Shown piece after piece: positions 18,088-26,600 of a stretch of DNA of 64,000 nucleotides. Both the position numbers and the translations under genes were made by a program. Numbering within the stretch: the stretch's first letter is position 1; every line of letters begins with the position of its first letter. Below the pieces are notes generated by a model, which saw nothing but the letters and a program-made list of their open reading frames with translations, did no database searches and was not told the DNA's origin. The stretch spans positions 570,273-634,272 of the forward strand of contig NZ_DDHJ01000015.1 in the NCBI RefSeq assembly GCF_002338065.1. The letters run 5' to 3'. The DNA is from Pseudomonas sp. UBA1879. Its GTDB lineage: Bacteria; Pseudomonadota; Gammaproteobacteria; Pseudomonadales; Pseudomonadaceae.

Positions 18088-18975
18088 TCAGGTCGTCAGT
18101 GTCGCGGCGATGATGTCACCCATCGCCGTCAACCGTTCTCGGACCTTGCCGCTGCCGTTGATCACGGGCAGCAAGACCATGTCTGCGGTGGGCAACGGCG
18201 GGAGCGGGATACCGGAGACCTCCACCATATCGGCCTCGATGAACGCCGATTCATTGAGACACGCGATGCCGATGCCCGCCACGACTGCGGCCTGCAGTCC
18301 AGCGACGCCTGAGGCCACGTAAGCGACGACGTGAGGCAGGTCGCAGGCGTCCAGTTTGCTGCGCACCAGCCGGTGCAGCGAGCACGTTTCCGACAGCAGT
18401 GCGAGTTCGACGACGGTGTCCTTGACCGCAATGGGCTTGTCCCGCGAGGTGGCCCACAGCAGACGTTCAGTGCGCAACGTGCGGGCCTCGCTGGCAAAGG
18501 GATACTCCGACCCGGACGCGCGCATGATGATCGCCAGGTCCAGAGACCCACTCCCATGGGCCGCGGCAATGTTGTCGCTTTTGTCGATCTGAGTTCGCAT
18601 CCGCAAGCCGGGATAATGCAGCGCAATGCGTGCCAAGAGTTGCGCCAGTTGACTTGGTCGGAAGTAATCGGAAATGCCGATGTGCACCTCCCCCGCCAGC
18701 GGCACATCGTGCATATCGCGCCAGGCGGCATCTGACAGTGCGAGGATCTCCCGGGCATGCGCGACCAGGCGCTGACCCGCAGCGGTCGGCGTGACCCCCG
18801 ACTTGCTGCGCACGAGCAGCCGTTCACCGGCGGCCTCCTCCAGCTTGTTGAGCTGCTCGCTCAGGGCGGACTGCGACCGAAAGCGCAACTGCACCGCTGC
18901 CGTGAGGCTGCCTGCGTCAACGGCGGCCACCAGGGTCTTCAATTGATCAAGGTCGAATCCGTGCATGTCATCCAC
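18088..18975 (-). CDS. LysR-family regulator divergent from a glutathione S-transferase
   Basis: This 295-residue LysR protein has its helix-turn-helix at about residues 22-45 (LTAAVQLRFRSQSALSEQLNKLE) and an effector domain with LDLAIIMRASGSEYPF. It belongs to the PF03466 class and resembles regulators that use an early DLDQLKTLVAAVDAGSLTAA segment. It is divergent from the GST at 19108, and a near-perfect inverted repeat (18984-19000) lies just in front of its own start, pointing to autoregulation and joint control of the GST. Confidence 0.88.
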   Translation of the reverse strand: MDDMHGFDLDQLKTLVAAVDAGSLTAAVQLRFRSQSALSEQLNKLEEAAGERLLVRSKSGVTPTAAGQRLVAHAREILALSDAAWRDMHDVPLAGEVHIGISDYFRPSQLAQLLARIALHYPGLRMRTQIDKSDNIAAAHGSGSLDLAIIMRASGSEYPFASEARTLRTERLLWATSRDKPIAVKDTVVELALLSETCSLHRLVRSKLDACDLPHVVAYVASGVAGLQAAVVAGIGIACLNESAFIEADMVEVSGIPLPPLPTADMVLLPVINGSGKVRERLTAMGDIIAATLTT

Positions 18976-18983
18976 CGGCTAAA

Positions 18984-19000
18984 ACGATGGCAGCCATCGT
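18984..19000. promoter_or_regulatory. 17-bp inverted repeat in the LysR/GST intergenic region (candidate operator)
   Basis: ACGATGGC (18984-18991), one A, then GCCATCGT (18993-19000): two perfect 8-bp arms. It sits nine bases before the LysR start codon and about 110 bases before the GST, a place where an autoregulatory operator is expected. The one-base spacing differs from the usual T-N11-A LysR box, so another repressor could use it. Confidence 0.5.
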
Positions 19001-19107
19001 ATCTTACTGCTTTTCCGATGGGAAGCCGTTGAGCACACTGAACGCCATCCAACAGGCCGACCTCGCCTTCAGCCTGTTTTCGTAGGGGTCTGACGGAGTA
19101 CATCCTG

Positions 19108-19731
19108 ATGCTTAAAATCTGGGGCAGGATCAATTCCGCCAACGTGCGCAAAGTGCTGTGGATTGCTGAAGAGCTGGGGCTGCCATACGCGTCGATTTCC
19201 GCAGGTGGCGCGTATGGCATTAACGACCAGCCGGATTACCTGGCGAAAAATCCCAACGGTGTCGTTCCACTGATCGAAGACGACGACTTCATCCTCTGGG
19301 AATCGAATGCCATCGTTCGCTACCTTGCGGCGCAATACGGCGGGGATTCAGGGCTGTACCCCTGCGATGCACGCATCAGAGCCTGCGCCGACAAATGGAT
19401 GGACTGGACGACGTCGACCCTGACAGAACCCTTCCGAGCCGTGGTGAGAGGCGTCGTGCGAACGGCGCCCGATAAACAGAATTGGGCCGAGATCAACGAC
19501 AGCATCAAGACCGTCGAACGTCTGCTGGTCATGGTTGATCGCGAGCTGGCATCTCGGCCGTACCTGTCCGGCGACACGTTCGGCATGGGAGATATTCCGA
19601 TGGGGTGTTTCGTTTATGGCTGGTTCGAAATGCCCATTGAACGCGCAGAGATGCCTCATCTCCGTAAGTGGTACGAATGCCTGAAACAACGCCCCGCCTA
19701 TCAAAAAGCAGTGATGACACCCTTCACTTAG
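19108..19731 (+). CDS. Glutathione S-transferase family protein
   Basis: The 207-residue protein has a thioredoxin-like N-domain (MLKIWGRINSANVRKVLW, with Ser10 and Asn13 in the glutathione-activating position) containing NPNGVVPLIEDDDFILWESNAIVRYLA, whose cis-Pro and ES pair bind the gamma-glutamyl group. The helical C-domain follows (YLSGDTFGMGDIPMGCFVY). It is a cytoplasmic detoxification or dehalogenation-type enzyme; the substrate cannot be told. GGAG lies nine bases upstream of the ATG. The neighbouring tautomerase may share its transcript. Confidence 0.9.
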   Translation: MLKIWGRINSANVRKVLWIAEELGLPYASISAGGAYGINDQPDYLAKNPNGVVPLIEDDDFILWESNAIVRYLAAQYGGDSGLYPCDARIRACADKWMDWTTSTLTEPFRAVVRGVVRTAPDKQNWAEINDSIKTVERLLVMVDRELASRPYLSGDTFGMGDIPMGCFVYGWFEMPIERAEMPHLRKWYECLKQRPAYQKAVMTPFT

Positions 19732-19837
19732 TTCAACGACGGGCGCAGGCGTCGCTCACATCGTCCGACTGCTCGCCGCCCCCTGCGCTGTGCGATTCAA
19801 CACCCCCTGAATGCATGAACCGACCGAGGAAAACACA

Positions 19838-20236
19838 ATGCCCTTCGTAAGAATATCGCTGCTCAAAGGCAAACCTTCCGACCAACTCCAGGCCATCGCC
19901 GATGGCGTTCACCAGGCACTGGTCGACACCTATTCCGTACCGAAGGACGACCGCTTTCAGGTCATCGACCAATATGAAAAAGGCACGCTGTTCTACGGTA
20001 AACGCTTTCTCGATATCGAACGAACGGACGACGTCGTTCTCATCAATATTCTGGCGAACCGATGGCGCGACACCCCCACCCGCCAGGCCCTGTATCGCGC
20101 CATTGCCGAGCAACTTTCATCGCGAACGGGTATGCGGCCGGAAGACGTGCAAGTGTTCATTTCAAACAACGACACACCTGATTGGTCGTTCGGAAATGGC
20201 ATTGCCTCGTATGTGCCACAGGATGACGCGGTCTGA
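19838..20236 (+). CDS. Tautomerase superfamily protein (132 residues)
   Basis: The start at 19838 is fixed by chemistry as well as by the AGGA ribosome site: it yields MPFVRISLLKGK, so Met removal exposes Pro1, the general base of the 4-oxalocrotonate tautomerase/MIF superfamily. The frame extends nine codons upstream, but those would bury Pro1. At 132 residues it belongs to the longer, double beta-alpha-beta class with FQVIDQYEKGTLFYGKRFLDIERTDDVVLI. It probably tautomerises an enol/keto acid; the natural substrate is unknown. It follows the GST by 106 bases. Confidence 0.9.
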   Translation: MPFVRISLLKGKPSDQLQAIADGVHQALVDTYSVPKDDRFQVIDQYEKGTLFYGKRFLDIERTDDVVLINILANRWRDTPTRQALYRAIAEQLSSRTGMRPEDVQVFISNNDTPDWSFGNGIASYVPQDDAV

Positions 20237-20266
20237 CACCATCGCCCCTCTGAACAGGATGCAACC

Positions 20267-20314
20267 ATGATCATTTTCGTGACAGGCGCGACGTCTGTCC
20301 GGTTGAAGGAATAA
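20267..20314 (+). pseudogene. Relic of a YdfG-like short-chain dehydrogenase (first ~10 codons)
   Basis: After AGGA and a seven-base spacer the ATG at 20267 opens MIIFVTGATS, which matches the start of YdfG-type SDRs (M-I-V-x-V-T-G-A-T-A-G-F-G). The frame then becomes VRLKE and stops at 20314. The rest of the dehydrogenase is gone. A short hairpin at 20330-20353 (GCGACGAG/CTCGTCGC) follows immediately. Confidence 0.55.
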
Positions 20315-20376
20315 ACGCGTCGAAGCCGAGCGACGAGACGTAGAGCTCGTCGCGGGCGATGCCTGCTGAAATTGCC

Positions 20377-20399
20377 ATTGATCGCTTCTATGCATCAAT
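20377..20399. promoter_or_regulatory. LysR-type operator ATTGAT-N11-ATCAAT upstream of the MFS carrier
   Basis: Perfect 6-bp inverted arms ATTGAT (20377-20382) and ATCAAT (20394-20399) are separated by exactly 11 bases, the classical T-N11-A architecture of LysR binding sites. It lies 97 bases upstream of the carrier start. The most likely binding protein is the LysR at 22571-23479, which ends this transport cluster. Confidence 0.65.
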
Positions 20400-20495
20400 C
20401 CATGAATATTCAACGTTTATCGCTCAGACGTTTTTGCCCGAGAATCTCCAGTTACAAGCGCTTACAAAACACTCTAAAAAACGCTGGAGAGCACT

Positions 20496-21791
20496 ATGCC
20501 TACATCGAGCCCCGCGGCCACTGGGTCGTCCAAGGCCGCCACGGTCTTCCGGGTGACGTCCGGAAACTTCCTGGAACAATTCGACTTTTTCCTTTTCGGC
20601 TTCTATGCCACCCAGATCGCCGCTGCATTCTTCCCCGCCAGCAATGAATTCGCCTCGCTGATGATGACCTTCGCCGTGTTCGGCGCAGGTTTCCTGATGC
20701 GCCCGCTTGGCGCCGTGCTGCTGGGGGCGTACATCGATGACGTCGGTCGTCGCAAGGGGCTCATCGTCACGCTGGCGATCATGGCCAGCGGCACGTTGCT
20801 CATCGTGTTAGTCCCCGGTTACTCCACGATCGGCCTATGGGCACCGGCGTTGGTGTTGCTGGGGCGACTGCTTCAGGGCTTTTCAGCAGGCGCCGAACTG
20901 GGCGGCGTGTCGGTTTACCTGGCGGAAATGGCGACACCGGGACGCAAAGGCTTCTTCGCCAGTTGGCAATCCGCGAGTCAACAAGTCGCCATCGTGGTGG
21001 CGGCGGCGCTGGGCTACGCCTTGAACCTGTGGCTGACACCGGCTGCCGTGTCGGAATGGGGCTGGAGGATTCCATTCGCGGTGGGCTGCCTGATCATCCC
21101 GTTCATTTTCGTGCTGCGTCGCAGCCTGGCGGAAACCGAAGCCTTCTCGGCTCGCACGCATCACCCGACGATGAAAGAGGTGATTGCGACCCTCTACAGC
21201 AATGCGGCGATTGTCATTCTGGGCATGCTGATGGTCGCCATGACCACCACCGCTTTCTACATGATCACCGTGTACGCGCCGACATTCGGCAAGTCCGTGC
21301 TGCAACTCAGCACCGCGGACGCCCTGTTGGTGACGCTGCTGGTCGGCGTTTCCAACTTCGTCTGGCTGCCCATCGGCGGCGCCCTGAGCGACCGCTTCGG
21401 CCGCAAGCCGTTGCTGATGGCGATGTCACTGCTCACCCTGATCACGGCGTACCCGGCACTGTCGTTTTTGGCGCAAGCGCCCAGCTTCTCGCACATGCTG
21501 GAAGTGCTGCTGTGGTTCTCGTTCCTCTACGGGCTTTACAACGGCGCGATGATCCCGGCACTGACTGAAATCATGCCTGCGGAGGTTCGTGTCGCCGGTT
21601 TCTCCCTCGCGTACAGCCTGGCGACCGCTATCTTCGGTGGCTTCACGCCCGCTGTTTCGACCTGGCTCATCCACGTGACCGACGATAAAGCCGCGCCCGC
21701 TTTCTGGATGATTTTCGCCGCCGGTTGCGCGTTCGCCGCCACCCTGCTGCTGTACCGCCGCCTCGCTGCACAGTCCCCTGTCACTGCTTGA
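20496..21791 (+). CDS. MFS transporter, metabolite:H+ symporter family (citrate/tricarballylate type)
   Basis: The 431-residue protein has 12 predicted membrane segments. It has the MHS-family signatures SGNFLEQFDFFLFGFYA in the first segment, DDVGRRKG after segment 2 and SDRFGRKPLLMAM in the middle loop. Close relatives move citrate, tricarballylate or similar acids with protons. GGAG lies six bases before the ATG. A LysR operator (20377-20399) precedes it and a periplasmic binding protein follows by 16 bases; that pairing is unusual for a one-protein carrier and suggests the two act on the same acid. Confidence 0.87.
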   Translation: MPTSSPAATGSSKAATVFRVTSGNFLEQFDFFLFGFYATQIAAAFFPASNEFASLMMTFAVFGAGFLMRPLGAVLLGAYIDDVGRRKGLIVTLAIMASGTLLIVLVPGYSTIGLWAPALVLLGRLLQGFSAGAELGGVSVYLAEMATPGRKGFFASWQSASQQVAIVVAAALGYALNLWLTPAAVSEWGWRIPFAVGCLIIPFIFVLRRSLAETEAFSARTHHPTMKEVIATLYSNAAIVILGMLMVAMTTTAFYMITVYAPTFGKSVLQLSTADALLVTLLVGVSNFVWLPIGGALSDRFGRKPLLMAMSLLTLITAYPALSFLAQAPSFSHMLEVLLWFSFLYGLYNGAMIPALTEIMPAEVRVAGFSLAYSLATAIFGGFTPAVSTWLIHVTDDKAAPAFWMIFAAGCAFAATLLLYRRLAAQSPVTA

Positions 21792-21807
21792 AATGAAGGA
21801 AGTCGTT

Positions 21808-22585
21808 ATGAAACTGTTATCCCAATCCCTCACCGCCTGCCTGATCGCCGGGTGCGCATTCAGCGTCGCGGCTCAGGCCGAGGAACTGACTGTCATGACC
21901 TCGGGGGGCTTTACAGCAGCGTATCAAAGGCTTGCGCCGGAGTACGCCAAACGCAGCGGCGACACGCTCAAGACCGTGCTCGGCCCGTCGATGGGCAAAG
22001 CGCAAGAAGCCATCCCCAATCGGTTGGCCCGGGGGCGAACACGCTGATGTGGTGATCATGGTCGGTTACGCGCTGGACGATCTGATCAAGCAGGGCAAGG
22101 TCGATCCCGCGTCCCGCGTCGAGCTGGCGGATTCGCGCATTGGCATGGCAGTCAAGGCCGGGGCGCAGGCGCCTTCGATCAAGACCGACGCGGAGCTGAA
22201 ACAGGTGTTGCTGTCGGCAAAATCTGTCGCCTACTCCGACAGCGCGAGCGGCGTCTACATCCAGAACGAACTGTTCAAGAAGCTGGGCGTACAGGCGCAG
22301 CTGGCACCGAAGAGTACGATGGTCGAGCGGATTCCGGTCGCCTCCGTCGTCGCCAAAGGGGATTACGAAGTCGGCTTCCAGCAAGTGGCCGAACTGCTGC
22401 CTGTGCCGGGCATCACCTTCGCCGGGAAGATTCCGGAAGACCTGCAGTCTGTCACCCGCTACGCCGCCGGCATTCCGAAAAACGCCGAGCACCCGGCCGA
22501 AGCCAGGAAACTGCTGACCTACCTGGCGTCGCCGGACGCGCAAGCGACCGTTCGGGCCACGGGTCTGGATTCAGTGCCGCGCTAA
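21808..22585 (+). pseudogene. Periplasmic ModA-like substrate-binding protein, interrupted by a frameshift
   Basis: From the ATG at 21808 (AAGGA at seven bases) the protein starts with a clear signal peptide (MKLLSQSLTACLIAGCAFSVAAQA) and continues EELTVMTSGGFTAAYQRLAPEYAK..., but the frame stops at 22047. The next frame carries the rest (HADVVIMVGYALDDL through TGLDSVPR) to 22585. The break is at the five-G run 22031-22035: with four Gs it would read NRLARGEHADVVIM continuously. This may be a real mutation, slippage-mediated expression or a sequencing error. The fold is that of ModA-like extracellular binding proteins; there are no ABC partners nearby, only the MFS carrier just upstream. Confidence 0.8.
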
Positions 22586-23479
22586 ACGCTCGGGCAATTC
22601 GCGAATCAACCGTTCCAACTCCAGCGCTGCGGACGTCAACGTGCGTCCGCGGCGTTTCAACAGCCCTACCTGGCGCACCACCTCAGGCTCGATCAGCGGG
22701 ACACTGGTCAGAATGGGATGGGGCGCAACCGGCAGCGCAATGGAAGGCACCGCCGCCACACCTAGTCCCGCCTCGATCAGTCCCAGCGCCGTGGTCACGT
22801 GCCGCGCTTCGCAGATGCTGCCCTTCTCGACCTGAAAGCCCGGCAGCGCGCGGTCGAGGACCAGACGGTTGCCCGATGACCGATCGAGGGTGATGTAGTC
22901 GTGCTGGTAGGCCTGAGCCCATGTCACGGACGACTGTGCAGCGAGCGGGTGATCATGTCGGCAGGCGATGACGTAGCGCTCTTCCATCAACAGGCTGAAT
23001 TCGACCTCGGGCGCGAGATTGCCAGTAAAGCTCAGGCCGAAGTCGGCTTCCCCGGACGTCACTGCCGCGCTGACTTCATTGGCAGAGGCGTCGATCAGCT
23101 TGATCTTGATCTTCGGGTATTGGCCATGAAAGCTGCGGATCGCGTGGGGCATGAAATAGTAAGCAGCCGAGGGCACGCAGGCGACGGTCAAGGTCCCTGT
23201 GCGCAACGCCGCCCCTTCCCCCACGCTCAATAACGCAAGATCAAGGTCGTCCAGCAACCGTTCCACCTGCGGCAAGAAAGCACGGCCGACATTGGTCAAC
23301 GACACCTTCCGTGTGGTCCTTTCGAAAAGCTTAACGCCCAAGGCGCTTTCCAGCTTCTCGATGCGTCGGCTCAATGCCGACTGTGTGATTCGTATCGAGT
23401 CGGCCGCGCGCCGGAAACTGCCCTGTTCCACCACGCCACGAAAGGCCACTAAATCGTTTAGATCAAAATGTATGCTCAC
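22571..23479 (-). CDS. LysR-family regulator next to the citrate-type transport genes
   Basis: This 302-residue LysR protein has helix-turn-helix FRRAADSIRITQSALSRRIEKLE (about 22-44) and an effector domain with GEADFGLSFTGN, LMEERYVIACRHDHPLA and IEAGLGVAAVPSIALP, as in CynR/CbbR-like regulators. Its 3' end overlaps the end of the binding-protein gene by 15 bases in convergent orientation. It is the closest regulator to the carrier and the T-N11-A operator. Confidence 0.88.
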   Translation of the reverse strand: MSIHFDLNDLVAFRGVVEQGSFRRAADSIRITQSALSRRIEKLESALGVKLFERTTRKVSLTNVGRAFLPQVERLLDDLDLALLSVGEGAALRTGTLTVACVPSAAYYFMPHAIRSFHGQYPKIKIKLIDASANEVSAAVTSGEADFGLSFTGNLAPEVEFSLLMEERYVIACRHDHPLAAQSSVTWAQAYQHDYITLDRSSGNRLVLDRALPGFQVEKGSICEARHVTTALGLIEAGLGVAAVPSIALPVAPHPILTSVPLIEPEVVRQVGLLKRRGRTLTSAALELERLIRELPERLARH

Positions 23480-23635
23480 CGGCTAATCCGTATTTGATCG
23501 AATGCAGGGATGAAGGGTAATGGGTTACGAGTCAGGTCACCCGTCGGACGACGCCCAACGAGGCCTCGGCATCGGGAATTGCGCTGTGATCCAGGGCCAC
23601 GGCGGGCCCGGGTTCACGTTGTGCTATCGACACCC

Positions 23636-26600
23636 CTAGGCACCGACGATCGGCTCGGGTTCATCCGACGGATGCGAAGCGGTCGCCAACCTCGATTCAG
23701 CCAGCAGGTCATTCAGCGCTGCATGCAGTGTTTGCAACGCGCCTTCCTTGTCCACCCACCAATCTGTGGACCACAACCGCACCAGGTTCCAGCCGAGGCC
23801 CTTGAGAATCATGCCCCTGACCTTGTCACGATCCCGCGCGGTGGCGGCGCTGTGGTACGTGGCGCCGTCGCATTCCACACCGGCCAGGTAATCCCCCGGT
23901 CGATCGGGGTGAACGATGCCCAGATCGATGCGGAAACGCGATACGCCAATCTGCGGGACGACCTCCCAACCCAGACGTCGCAGCCCCTCGGCCACCGCTT
24001 CTTCGAACGGAGAATCGTAGCCACCGACCGAGCCGTGGACCGCTTCGGCCAATGCTTTCGGACCACGCTGGGCGAATTCGATGAAGTGCTTCAAGTCCCG
24101 CACGGCGCGAGCATTGGTTCTGTTCAGATCGATCATCGACGGATCGAAGGAGGAGAACACCAGCATTTCGCGGCGCGAGCGGGTGATAGCAACGTTCAGC
24201 CTGCGCCATCCACCCTCCTTGTTGAGCGGGCCGAAGTTCATCGACATGACCTGCGCATCGGGTTCGGTCGGCCCGTAGCCTATGCCAAGCATGATCAAGT
24301 CGCGCTCATCGCCCTGCACTGTTTCCAGGTTTTTGACCACCACCGGCTCGGTCTGCGTGTCCTGGAAGAAGGGTTCGATTTGCGGATACTGCTGGCGTGC
24401 CGCGTCCAGCAGGTCGTTGATCAGCTTTTGCTGATCGGCGTTGAGGGTGATGATGCCGATCGAATGACCTGCCGCGACGAACGCAGGATCGGTCAGCCGC
24501 TTGACGGTCTCGCTGACGATGGCTTCGGCTTCAGCCTGGTTGTAACGCCCTTTGCCTTTCGCGTAGACGCCCTGAACCCTGCGCCACTCGACGGCGCTGG
24601 CACGGGTCTCGGCGGCCGGGAAGGTGATCAGGTTGCTGTCGTAGTAGCGGTGGTTGGAAAACGCGATCAGGCTTTCGTGACGACTACGGTAGTGCCAGCT
24701 CAGGCTGTGGCTCGGCACCCCGGCCCCCAGGCACTCATCGAGGATGCTCTCCATGTCCTCGGCGGTGTCATCGTCACCGGCGTTCGGTCCCCGGTTGAAG
24801 AAGTTGGTCGGCGGCATCTGACGCGGGTCACCGGCGATCACCACCTGTTGACCGCGAGCAATCGAGCCAATCGCATCCCACGGCGCGATCTGCGAAGCCT
24901 CGTCGAAGATGACCAGATCGAAAGGCGGCTGGTCAGCGGGCAAAAATTGCGCGATCGACAACGGGCTCATCAGCATGCAGGGCGCCAGGCGATTCAGCGC
25001 ATCGCCCATTTCAATCGCCAACTGGCGCACGGGTTTGTGCCGGCGAGACTTCTGCAACTCGTGCTTGAGCGTGGCAAAACCACTGCCCTTGGGAATGTCG
25101 TTTTTGGAAGGGATCAGGCCACACAGCTTCGCGCGGATATAGCGGACCGTCAGTTGCGCCAGTTCGTCATCGAGACGAATAAACGTGCTGATGTCACTCA
25201 TGTGTTCAGCCGCAACGAAGTTGCGCAGAAGCGGCTCGCCATCGATGCCCTGTGTGGCAAACCAGTGGGAATAGGCCGTGACAAAAGTGTCCTCCGTCGC
25301 GCTGGGCGACAGGCTGCCTGCTTCCACTGCCTGGGCCAGAGTGGCCAGTCCGGCGTGCGTAGCCTGCTCCCGCACCCGACACCAGTCGCACCAGGCTTTG
25401 AGCTGCTCTTCCTGCTGTTGAATGGACAATGCGGTGGCGCGCAACTCAGCAACGCCAGGCCGCGCGTCCGGCGCTGTTCCCGCCAGACCGGCGAACAGCC
25501 GCGCAGCCGCATCATAGCGGGCCAACGCCTGCTGCAGTGCCGACGACGCGGCAGCCAGTTGTCCATCCGGTCCCAACATCTCATTCGCCTCGACGACCAA
25601 ACGCGCAACGGCCCCGCGCAATGACACCAAGTGGTCGGGCGACTCGGCGAGCGCACTCAATAGCCCGCGAAGGCGCTCGGCCAAGGCGACGGCGCGGAGT
25701 ATGCGAGCGGTGTCGCTGGACAGCCCCTGCCACCCCGGGATCGATTGCACGTCACTCGACAAGGCATCCAGTTCCACAAGCTGGGCCTGCAACCGCTGCA
25801 GAATCGCAAGGTCGCCGGGTGCATCGGGCAGACCCGCTGCGCCACCCAGCGCGGCCAATTTTTTGGCCACTTTCTTCTTCGCGAACGTGGCCAGAAACCA
25901 GAACTTGCCTTCGGCTTCACGCCAGTCGTTGAGCATCGTGTCGAACGGAATACGGCGGCACGCTTCGTCGGCGTAATTGAGCGAGAGACTTTCCTCCAGT
26001 TCCCTGTAGCTCTCGATCAACTGGCATGCGCGGCGGGCAGCCTCGATACGCGTGGCGGCATCGGGTGCGAACGCGAACGAAAGGTTCACGCCATGGGCTT
26101 GTGTGATCAGGGACAGCAGTTCATTGAGCTGTTGGAGCTGAGGCACTTCGGCCGCAGGCAGCGCCAGGTGCGTGAGGCCCAGCACCCGCTCACTGGCGGC
26201 AGTCAGTGCGTCCAGCGCCTGTGGCAGCTCGCGGGATACGCCCGCCACCTCTGCTTGCCAGGCGTTCGACCATTGGCTGTGCGACAGCAGCCCGAACCGG
26301 CCCGACAGCGCCCGTGCGGCACTGCCGTTCAGGCCGAGGCGACGCGCGAGGTCGAGCAGATGGCCGTATTCGGCGGCATCGTGCCGAGTGGTCGATGGCC
26401 ACGTCAGCCTTGGCGTCTGAGGGCGATGGTCGCGGACGACCCGGCCAATCGCCTGATGCAAGGAAAGACCGTTGGGCCAGCGTCGATGAAGCACCTCCAC
26501 CAACTGGTTGAGCCGTGAACGCAGGCTTTGCAGTCGCCCGGCTTCATGCGCCCATTCCTCTGCGCTCAAGCCGTCCCTGACGTCCCAGGCCCGATCCAGC

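Noticed and set aside
23510..25624. A 704-codon plus-strand open frame
   Set aside because: It is antisense to the helicase gene, whose minus-strand frame has complete helicase and nuclease motifs. The plus frame is rich in Arg/Pro/His and has no recognisable domain.
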